A DNA stretch of 5,448 nucleotides. Origin: Acidobacteriaceae bacterium. Lineage in GTDB: Bacteria; Acidobacteriota; Terriglobia; Terriglobales; Acidobacteriaceae. The DNA lies in contig JAUTWY010000193.1 of assembly GCA_030838305.1 (NCBI GenBank), forward strand, positions 1 to 5,448. The letters run 5' to 3'. Below are positions 1 through 5,058 of this stretch, in pieces (within the stretch, counting starts at the first letter, position 1; the number at the start of each line of letters is the position of its first letter). The notes beneath the pieces are model-generated. The model did not search any database. It saw only the letters and a program-made list of their open reading frames with translations, and was not told where the DNA came from. Made by a program: the position numbers and the translations under genes.

Positions 1-33
1 CCCTAAAAGTAGGGTCGAGGAATGGCGCCATTC
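1..33. repeat. Two adjacent small palindromes at the intron 3' flank
   Basis: CCCTA/TAGGG (1-5 with 10-14, loop AAAG) is followed by a perfect 14-bp palindrome GAATGGCGCCATTC (20-33). They lie outside the intron on its 3' side. No T-run makes either an obvious terminator. They could be part of an intergenic repeat, a regulator site or RNA hairpins of the interrupted locus. The window edge cuts off the context. Confidence 0.5.
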
Positions 34-94
34 TCCGTAGGTGTGCCTAGCTGTTTCTCTCCGTTTCCTCTGAGAGTGCCTCATTAGCCGCACC

Positions 95-120
95 GTGAGC
101 TGGTTTCCATTCCCCGCCTC
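95..120 (-). ncRNA. Probable domain VI and 3' splice site
   Basis: Three nt after domain V, a GGG (about 114-112) can pair with CUC, and UGG can pair with CCA across an AAA loop. An A on the 3' arm lies seven nt from a terminal AC, where the lariat-forming A is expected. The helix is irregular and the segment is short at 26 nt, so the boundary is tentative. A second possible end lies further out, toward position 60. Confidence 0.45.
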
Positions 121-123
121 ATC

Positions 124-156
124 GAACGTAGCGTGCGGATTTCCCGCACTACGCTC
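124..156 (-). ncRNA. Group II intron domain V, the catalytic hairpin
   Basis: On the minus strand GAGCGUAG (156-149) pairs with CUACGUUC (131-124), giving 8 bp that include the AGC catalytic triad with its G-U pair. A two-nt CG bulge (133-132) follows, then a 5-bp distal helix UGCGG/CCGCA closed by GAAAU. Canonical domain V has a GNRA tetraloop, so the five-nt loop is slightly odd unless the first and last loop bases interact. Position (32 nt after the RT stop), size (33 nt) and bulge all match the family. This is the strongest RNA evidence that the element is a group II intron with an intact catalytic centre. Confidence 0.92.
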
Positions 157-188
157 TCCTGCTTGCTTCATGTCAAGGGTTATGAGAC

Positions 189-1502
189 CTATCGCGCTGG
201 GGCAACTTTCGGCAGTGCTCCGTGGTAGTAGCGCGTGCGATAGCCGTCGAACAGCCCGAGCACGCGGTGCAGCCACTGCCTACTCCATCGCTTCCAGCCG
301 AAGCCCTTGCGTTTCCGTGCCCGCATCCTATGGCGCCGGATCTTCTTTTCTACCCAGTCTTTGATAAACGCGAAGCATCGTGCTGAGTGCCCCACGGCAT
401 AGTAGTTCACCCAGCCCCGGAGAATCGGGTTAATGATCTTGATCACCCGGTCTACAGGTTGGCTCGTATACCGCCGGAAGATGTCTCTGAGTTTTGCCAG
501 TAACGCCGTGCGCTTCTTCAGCTTGGGCGTATAGTGGGGTCGCCACCGTCCCTTCAGACTTCGGACCCGCCGCAACTCAAATCCGAGAAAGCCAAAACTT
601 TCTCCCTTCCTGAGGTCTACAGTCCGACTCTTCTCTTCGTTGATTTGGACTCGTAGTTTTCCTAACTCTTCCCGCAATCGCTTGGTGACCGCCTTTTCGA
701 GCCAGTCATGCCGCGGGTGGGAATCCACCAGTATCACCAGATCATCCGCAAATCGTGCATATTGGATGGCGGTGTACTGTTTGTAGCGCGTGGTCTCCTT
801 CGCCTTTTCCAGCATCTTGTCTACTTCGTTCAGGTAGAGGTTGCTGAGCACGGGTGAGATCACACCCCCTTGTGGAACCCCTTTCTTCCCGGTCGCTTTG
901 AGGATCATCTTGAGAAGCCTCATCACCTCATCATCCCGCACCCGCTTCGCCGCTTTCTCGAGCAGCAGGGAATGCTGCACGTTGTCGAAGTAGGCGCGTA
1001 AATCAAGATCGATGATTTTGGTTTTCTCCTCGACGATCGCCTGCGCGACTCGGTGAATCGCTTCATGGGGTGTTCGCTTCGGTCGGTATCCATACGATCC
1101 CGGTTGGAAGTCAGCTTCGAAGATCGGTTCCAGAATGAGCTTGAGTGCCCCCTGGACCACGCGATCACGGATGGAAGGGATCGACAGGACTCGGACCTTG
1201 GTACCGCCGTCCTTCGGTATCTCTTTCTTCCGTACCGCCATGGGCCGATACGTTTGCTGGACTAGTTCGTCCTGTATCTGCTTGAGAAATCTCTCCGCTC
1301 CGCTCTCTTCGATCGCGTCGAAGGTGACCCCGTCGATTCCCGGGGCCCCATTGTTCTTCTTCGCCATCTGGTAGGCTTCCTGCAGAGTTTCCTTTTTACA
1401 GACATGGACGTACAGTCCCCAGAAACGCCAGTTCGGTTCGGCCTTCGCCTTGTCGTATAGGCTCTTACTCAGATCCTGCAAACTGCTAGGTGTTTTTATC
1501 AT
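189..1502 (-). CDS. ltrA: Group II intron reverse transcriptase/maturase, endonuclease-less
   Basis: This 437-aa protein helps its intron RNA fold and splice, and copies the inserted intron RNA into DNA. An N-terminal RT0-like segment (residues 24-60) contains the GAPGIDGVT block. The fingers/palm follow: motif A DLDLRAYFD (165-173, catalytic Asp167), the GVPQGGVISP block (208-217) and FADD (251-254), where Phe replaces the common Tyr. An FGFLGFEL block lies at 303-310. The maturase/thumb region (about 350-410) contains INPILRGWVNYY. The basic tail ends soon after, with no HNH endonuclease domain, and 437 aa fits En-lacking family members. All RT motifs are intact, so the enzyme is probably functional. 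The ATG is well fixed: an in-frame TGA lies directly before it, and a GGGAGG ribosome site sits 9 nt upstream. It is encoded in domain IV, with domain V just downstream. Confidence 0.96.
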   Translation of the reverse strand: MIKTPSSLQDLSKSLYDKAKAEPNWRFWGLYVHVCKKETLQEAYQMAKKNNGAPGIDGVTFDAIEESGAERFLKQIQDELVQQTYRPMAVRKKEIPKDGGTKVRVLSIPSIRDRVVQGALKLILEPIFEADFQPGSYGYRPKRTPHEAIHRVAQAIVEEKTKIIDLDLRAYFDNVQHSLLLEKAAKRVRDDEVMRLLKMILKATGKKGVPQGGVISPVLSNLYLNEVDKMLEKAKETTRYKQYTAIQYARFADDLVILVDSHPRHDWLEKAVTKRLREELGKLRVQINEEKSRTVDLRKGESFGFLGFELRRVRSLKGRWRPHYTPKLKKRTALLAKLRDIFRRYTSQPVDRVIKIINPILRGWVNYYAVGHSARCFAFIKDWVEKKIRRHRMRARKRKGFGWKRWSRQWLHRVLGLFDGYRTRYYHGALPKVAPAR

Positions 1503-1670
1503 TCACCCTTGCCTCCCGTTTTGTTCGAGCCATTGCAAACAGCAGGGTCCCTTTGCTCCACGGACGTTGCTCCGCTTCGTCGCTCTTATGGACCCCTCCA
1601 ACTCCCTCTCGCCTTCCACCACTTTCCCGGTGTCGCCGGTTATATGGCTTCCCTGCTCCGCCGCTTTCAC
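1503..1670 (-). CDS. Doubtful 55-codon open frame abutting the RT start (in-frame TGA)
   Basis: Starting at a GTG, 55 sense codons are open in the same frame as the RT gene and end at a TGA that directly precedes the RT ATG. The frame stays open back to a TGA at 1763-1761, with no ATG in that stretch. The encoded peptide is charged at first (VKAAEQGSH, then KVVEGERELEG) and ends WLEQNGRQG. No Shine-Dalgarno sequence precedes the GTG. It could be a leader peptide whose translation feeds ribosomes to the RT start, a chance opening in intron RNA, or an old N-terminal extension cut off by a stop. I recognise no domain. Confidence refers to its being translated. Confidence 0.2.
   Translation of the reverse strand: MKAAEQGSHITGDTGKVVEGERELEGSIRATKRSNVRGAKGPCCLQWLEQNGRQG
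1512..1517 (-). promoter_or_regulatory. Ribosome binding site of the RT/maturase
   Basis: GGGAGG on the minus strand ends 9 nt before the ATG at 1502. Together with the in-frame TGA at 1505-1503 it decides the RT start. Confidence 0.8.
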
Positions 1671-1855
1671 GTCGGGACGAGGAGGGTCTCTCCAGTTGCT
1701 TAGAGTGTCCTTGTCATCGTGCTGTCGCTTTAACCCCGCCAGAGTGAATCGCCGCGTCAGTCAGCCTGCGACGGTCCCTGCTGTCTTCGCTCTACGGAAG
1801 CGAGCTCGACCCCTGGGGCTACCGCTTCTCGAGGCCAAATCTACGTTTACTTTCG

Positions 1856-2164
1856 TTACGGCCCGATGACTTGCTCACCATCCTGAAAGATGGCTTTGTC
1901 GATAGGTTTCGGAAATTCGGTTTCCCTCCTCTTCGCTATCCAAGCTACGAGGCTCCTGACTTTTGCCTCGGTGGGTCTGTCTCCCACTGAACACCCCAGC
2001 CTTTCCTGGACACGCTTCCGTACAGCGGGTTTTCCCCAGTACGGCTTCAAGGCCGGTATATCAGACGAGGACTGCCCAATCGTCGGTTTGCCTTCGTCCT
2101 TCGTGCCCACTGCCTTCACCGTGTACTCCCTGCTCTGTGTCAGGGACGATGCGCGAGTCGGCAC
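1856..2164 (-). CDS. Doubtful 102-aa hypothetical ORF inside the intron
   Basis: This minus-strand frame lies upstream of the RT within the intron. The first possible start is a GTG overlapping a GGAGG, which leaves no proper spacing. A second GTG at 2119 has an AGGGAG six nt upstream and would give 87 aa. Residues around 40-50 read ALKPYWGKPAVR, and the C-terminal half is basic (RKRVQERLG, AWIAKRRE). There is no signal peptide, membrane segment or recognised domain. Part of the frame coincides with a strong hairpin (2018-2044), so the sequence may be kept for RNA structure and not for protein. It may be a small accessory protein or a spurious frame. Confidence 0.22.
   Translation of the reverse strand: MPTRASSLTQSREYTVKAVGTKDEGKPTIGQSSSDIPALKPYWGKPAVRKRVQERLGCSVGDRPTEAKVRSLVAWIAKRRETEFPKPIDKAIFQDGEQVIGP
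2018..2044 (-). ncRNA. Domain-V-like hairpin in the unexplained intron segment
   Basis: CCGUAC (2044-2039) pairs with GUACGG (2023-2018). Inside, GGG pairs with CCC around an A-rich loop, with an unpaired GCU on the 3' side. The layout (AGC just before the helix, side bulge, GAAA-like loop) recalls domain V. However, the bases after GUACGG are AAG where UUC would be needed, so the triad pairing is broken. It is a real potential hairpin of unknown role. Confidence 0.4.
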
Positions 2165-2189
2165 CTCCGTGCGAGCGGACCCAGCCGCT

Positions 2190-2786
2190 CTACCCCAGGG
2201 GCCCTCGCTCCGGTCCGGGTTATTCTGTTCCGGTCCATCAACGCTTAATCGGCCCCATCCGCCCCACTCATGGGCACATCCTGATTTCGCCGCCCTGCGG
2301 CTTATACCTGATGCCCTCGCTGTGCGTTTCCGCCTAGGCGACCCTTGAGTGGTTCCGTGCTTTCACTGAACCTTCCTTCTCCACATGCCGCCCTCTATGA
2401 CCGCGGGGAGTTCATCAGTTGCACTCGCTCAATTCCTTCACCGATGACATTGGCCTTCGCCGAGAGCCTAGAGGCTCGGCACTCCCGAAATTCCCATCAT
2501 CCGTTTCCGATGGGGGATGGTTTCGCGGCTACACTGGTTCGCTGCTTCGCTACGGCCTGTCGAGTTGCTTGCCCCCCTGTACGGATCTGACCAGGAATTT
2601 CCCCCAGCCAACGGGGACTTTTACTCCCGAGCTTCCGGCGAGTCGGTCGCCCTTCTCGTCGTCGGGTATAACTACGGTGGCACCTGAGCGCTTCCACCGA
2701 TGGGACTTTCACCCACTGGAAAGTCAGCTAGCATCGCTGCACAGGCTCTTTCATCTTCTGCTTCATGCCGGTTCATCCCGGCGCAC
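2190..2786 (-). ncRNA. Group II intron 5' ribozyme region (domains I-III, approximate)
   Basis: This is the catalytic scaffold that recognises the exons and docks domain V. From the 5' end, GUGCG is followed by the hairpin GCCGG-GAUGAA-CCGGC. A GGGUGAAAGUCCC-type segment (around 2719-2705) resembles conserved early domain I sequence of known introns. Further hairpins can be seen: CCCATC/GATGGG (2493-2498 with 2509-2514) and GCCGAG/CTCGGC (2459-2464 with 2475-2480). The inner limit near 2190 is set only by the usual 550-650 nt size of domains I-III. Exon-binding sites were not identified. Open frames on the plus strand across this region are most likely antisense by-products of structured GC-rich RNA. 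Confidence 0.65.
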
Positions 2787-2939
2787 TGCTATGGGGATTT
2801 TTCACCATTTGAGCAATTGATAGCGACCCACTAACGTAGTCCGGAAGAGAGTGAATGAGTTCTGGACTGGCTCGGACCTCGGAGTCCTTGCCAAGACGCG
2901 AGCGGGGGCGCCCGCGCCACACCGGCGTCCTTTGGGCCT
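2787..2939. other. Intergenic flank upstream of the intron 5' end
   Basis: The stretch next to the intron start can form a weak pairing on the minus strand (GCUAU near 2823-2819 with AUAGC near 2791-2787), so the true 5' end could conceivably be further out. The most typical start remains the GUGCG at 2786. No gene is supported here; the stretch contains the palindrome at 2902-2917. A promoter for the plus-strand protease is expected in this region, but I could not assign -35/-10 boxes. Confidence 0.5.
2902..2917. repeat. GC-rich imperfect palindrome, REP-like
   Basis: A central GGGCGCCC (2906-2913) is flanked by GCG and CGC across a G/G mismatch on each side, giving a compact hairpin on either strand. 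The sequence just right of it is CACACCGG. Its intergenic position and composition are like short dispersed palindromic repeats. Only one copy is in the window, so repetition cannot be shown. Confidence 0.4.
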
Positions 2940-4283
2940 ATGTTTGCTCCTTCACGTGGCAGGAGCCGCGAGGCGTCGGTATGTTGGTCGAAACATCGAG
3001 CCTTGCGGCAGGGTGAATCCGTGGCGCTTCCGACCGTAAACCGCCCATGTTTCCAACGAGCTAGAGGCAAGGGTGGTTGTGGGCCAGGTCAAAACGCGGT
3101 CGACACCGTTTCAGTTGCATTTCTCGCGGTGTCTCCAGCTTTGCCCAAAAGTGCAAAAGATTTCAGATCAACTGGTCGGCAGCGCTATGCGCGGTTTGCA
3201 TTCTGGACGGCCTTTCTGTTCACTGGGCTGTATCTGAGCGCGTCCGAGGGAAGCTCATCTTGCCCAGCTAGTCCCGCGGCGGACACTGCAGATTCCGAGC
3301 ATTCCATCGTGCAACTCGAACCGGGAACCGAAGCGAAACCATCGAATTCCGAAAAGTACGACGTGAACCGGATCGGTCAGCGGAACATTGGAAAAGGTGT
3401 GAACCTCTACTCTCTGGAGAAGGAGCGAGCGCTCGGCCAGGAGATGGCCGAGACCATTGACCGGCAAACGAAGTTTGTCACGGACCCCGATATCGTCAAA
3501 TACGTGAGCGGCGTGGCCCAGAGAATTATCGGCAACTCCGACGCCCAGGTCGCATTCACCATCAAGGTGGTCGATTCGACCCAACTCAACACTTTTGCAT
3601 TGCCGGGCGGTTTTCTTTATGTCGATAAGGGAGTGCTGAGCGAGTTGGACAGCGAAGCTGAACTAGCGGGCCTGATCGCGCATGAAGTCGCGCACGTTGC
3701 CGCGCGGCACGGGACTCGCTATGCGACGCGGAGAACAGCCTGGAATGTGATTTCGTTTCCGGTCATCTACATGGCTGGACCCGGCGCGATCGGAGTCAGA
3801 CAGATCGGGCCGCTGGCGTTGAGAAAATTCGCCCGCGATGCAGAACTTGAAGCGGATCTGCTGGGAATGGAATATCAGTATGCGGCGGGCTACGATCCGC
3901 AAGCGTTTATCGATGCATTGGAACGACTGCATAACAAGCAGATGGCGGCGGGAAAGCATGAGGGCCCCTTTGGTCGCCCTCTTCATCAGATCGCGAAGTC
4001 GTACGCTTTCTATCCGCCCATGCAAGAGCGCATTGTGAAATTGCAATCGGAGATTTCGGGCGTGCTGCCCTGCCGGGATACGTATGTCACCGACACGAGC
4101 GAGTTCCAGGAGATAAAAGGCCGACTCCTGGCGGACGAGGTAGTGCTTCGTCGGGATCACGCTGGCCATGGCGAAGGCGGCGAAAACGGCGGGCCGGTAC
4201 TGCGCAGGCATCCGACAGAGTGGCAGGAGCCCATGTTAAATCACACCGTGCTCCTAAGCAACGCTAAGCCCTTCAGTTTTTAG
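2940..4283 (+). CDS. Exported M48-family zinc metalloprotease
   Basis: This is a zinc-dependent endopeptidase expected in the periplasm, related to the BepA/LoiP group that degrades or helps mature outer-membrane proteins. Numbering is from the ATG at 2940 (447 aa). A hydrophobic export segment lies at about 86-101, preceded by basic residues (RQRYAR). The mature part begins with DVNRIGQRNIGKGVNLYSLEKE (141-162). Then come FALPGGFLYVDKG (219-231), the zinc motif HEVAH (248-252, with Glu249 as catalytic base) and ELEAD (302-306), which supplies the third ligand Glu302. A short apolar stretch at 269-289 follows the active site. Near the C-terminus is YVTDTSEFQEIKGRL. The active site is complete. 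The start is uncertain: no ribosome site precedes 2940, residues 1-62 lack family character, and an in-frame GTG at 3129 would put the export segment near the N-terminus. A canonical lipobox is absent (SSSC). The beta-barrel gene lies 190 nt downstream. Confidence 0.9.
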   Translation: MFAPSRGRSREASVCWSKHRALRQGESVALPTVNRPCFQRARGKGGCGPGQNAVDTVSVAFLAVSPALPKSAKDFRSTGRQRYARFAFWTAFLFTGLYLSASEGSSSCPASPAADTADSEHSIVQLEPGTEAKPSNSEKYDVNRIGQRNIGKGVNLYSLEKERALGQEMAETIDRQTKFVTDPDIVKYVSGVAQRIIGNSDAQVAFTIKVVDSTQLNTFALPGGFLYVDKGVLSELDSEAELAGLIAHEVAHVAARHGTRYATRRTAWNVISFPVIYMAGPGAIGVRQIGPLALRKFARDAELEADLLGMEYQYAAGYDPQAFIDALERLHNKQMAAGKHEGPFGRPLHQIAKSYAFYPPMQERIVKLQSEISGVLPCRDTYVTDTSEFQEIKGRLLADEVVLRRDHAGHGEGGENGGPVLRRHPTEWQEPMLNHTVLLSNAKPFSF

Positions 4284-4291
4284 GCACTAAG

Positions 4292-4318
4292 GCTTCGGGC
4301 CGTTACCAAAGTCGAAGC
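4292..4318 (+). terminator. Weak hairpin after the protease gene, possible attenuating terminator
   Basis: GCTTCG (4292-4297) pairs with CGAAGC (4313-4318) around a 15-nt loop, 8 nt past the protease stop. Only a mixed pyrimidine tract (CCTTCCTTGTCTT) follows, so termination would be inefficient. Some read-through into the downstream gene is possible. Confidence 0.25.
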
Positions 4319-4457
4319 ATCCTTCCTTGTCTTCAGTTACTTGTGGGTCACCTCTGGATGAAGTCCACTATGCACAGCACTGATCTCGAACAGGCGAACG
4401 TATGCCTGGTCCGAGCCGACTGCTCGCCGTCGATTCGGAGGAGTGCAATTCATTTCT

Positions 4458-4464
4458 GGAGGAG
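4458..4464 (+). promoter_or_regulatory. Ribosome binding site of the beta-barrel gene
   Basis: GGAGGAG lies 9 nt before the ATG at 4474. It selects this ATG over the upstream in-frame ATG at 4402, and the signal peptide starts exactly there. Confidence 0.85.
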
Positions 4465-4473
4465 CAGTTCACA

Positions 4474-4998
4474 ATGCGCAAATTACTCGTGTTTGCTTTC
4501 TTGGTTGGCACGTTTTCGTTAGCGGCGTTCGCGCAGGAGACAGGTGTCGCGCCGAAGGCGGAATTCTTCGGGGGCTTTCAATACAGCCGTTACGATGGCG
4601 GTTTGAATGCGCCCGGTTGGGACACCGCGGTCACTGGAAATATTAACCGTTGGTTCGGCATCGCGGCAGATTTCAGCGGCGGCTACGGTTCGCAGAGCGG
4701 CGTCAGCATCCACAACTACACGTACACCTTCGGCCCTGTGGTTTCGTTGCGTCAGAGCCGGACGTTCACCCCGTTCGCGCACTTCCTGGCTGGCGGCAAC
4801 CGCGCCAGCGCCAGCTTCAGCGGCATCTCCGGTTCGTCCAACGGGTTTGCCATGATGTTCGGTGGAGGGTTAGACATCAACGCGGGCCAGCATTTCGCGA
4901 TTCGTGGAGCTCAGTTCGATTGGCTTACATTGCACTCGAATGGAGTCACCGACAAGAACAACATGCGAATTGCGACCGGAGTGGTGTTCCGCTACTAA
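4474..4998 (+). CDS. Small outer-membrane beta-barrel protein
   Basis: This 174-aa protein is predicted to insert in the outer membrane. Residues 1-20 form a classic Sec signal peptide (MRKLL, hydrophobic core, cleavage after AFA before QET). The mature ~154 aa is rich in Gly, Ser and aromatics with alternating polar/apolar runs typical of beta strands: AEFFGGFQYSRY, TYTFGPVVSL, FTPFAHFLAGG and FAMMFGGGLDI. It ends in VVFRY, the C-terminal aromatic signature read by the BAM machinery. Size and pattern fit an eight-strand OmpA/OmpX-like barrel (the OMP_b-brl type) without a peptidoglycan-binding domain. The molecular function is unknown; such proteins may be structural, adhesive or stress related. 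The start is fixed by the signal peptide and strong ribosome site. It follows the M48 protease and is closed by a strong terminator, so the two may share transcription, though the 190-nt gap also leaves room for its own promoter. Confidence 0.93.
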   Translation: MRKLLVFAFLVGTFSLAAFAQETGVAPKAEFFGGFQYSRYDGGLNAPGWDTAVTGNINRWFGIAADFSGGYGSQSGVSIHNYTYTFGPVVSLRQSRTFTPFAHFLAGGNRASASFSGISGSSNGFAMMFGGGLDINAGQHFAIRGAQFDWLTLHSNGVTDKNNMRIATGVVFRY

Positions 4999-5017
4999 TA
5001 CGCCGGCATTTCGAGAG

Positions 5018-5058
5018 ATCAGGGTTGAACGTTGAGTTCAACCCTGATTTTTCTTTTT
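5018..5058 (+). terminator. Strong intrinsic terminator after the beta-barrel gene
   Basis: A perfect 13-bp stem (5018-5030 with 5036-5048) encloses a five-base loop GTTGA, followed by a T-rich run interrupted by one C (5048-5058). It begins 19 nt past the stop codon. The stem start also gives A residues opposite the T-run, so it may partly work in reverse. Confidence 0.93.

Larger units (their letters stand above)
1503..2189 (-). other. Unexplained intron segment between ribozyme core and RT gene
   Basis: These ~690 nt lie upstream of the RT start, where most bacterial group II introns have little more than a short domain IV stem. The segment contains a hairpin at 2018-2044, a 102-codon reading frame (1856-2164), an open frame leading into the RT gene (1503-1760) and the RT ribosome site. 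The inner edge of domains I-III is only estimated, so part of this may be ribozyme sequence. I recognise no transposase, second RT or known small-protein domain. Confidence 0.5.
95..2786 (-). mobile_element. Group II intron with an RT/maturase ORF, apparently full length
   Basis: This is a self-splicing, retromobile ribozyme carrying its own maturase. On the minus strand it starts with GUGCG (2786-2782), matching the GUGYG 5' consensus. A GCCGG/CCGGC hairpin follows immediately, as the first domain I hairpin does in known introns. The maturase ORF sits in domain IV, and a canonical domain V lies 32 nt past its stop codon. The 3' end is inferred: a short domain VI (about 120-95) would end in AC at 96-95, with an unpaired A seven nt from that end as a candidate branch point, but an end nearer 60 is possible. 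The presumed 5' exon ends in CCAUAGCA; I could not find a convincing complementary EBS1. Total length is about 2.69 kb, with an unusually long stretch before the maturase. No host gene is visibly interrupted; the insertion appears intergenic. Confidence 0.87.

Noticed and set aside
1450..1869. 139-codon plus-strand frame overlapping the RT start
   Set aside because: Antisense to the RT N-terminus and its upstream region; low-complexity composition and no supporting start signal.
1890..2820. Long plus-strand open frames (152 and 133 codons) across the intron 5' region
   Set aside because: They run antisense to the ribozyme, are rich in Pro, Ser and Arg as expected from GC-rich structured RNA, and have no ribosome sites or domain features.
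2918..2922. GTGTG on the minus strand as an alternative intron 5' end
   Set aside because: It sits against the GC-rich palindrome and is not followed by the usual early domain I pattern, whereas GUGCG at 2786 is.
3663..4211. 182-codon minus-strand frame
   Set aside because: Lies wholly opposite the M48 protease catalytic region, which has clear family motifs on the plus strand.
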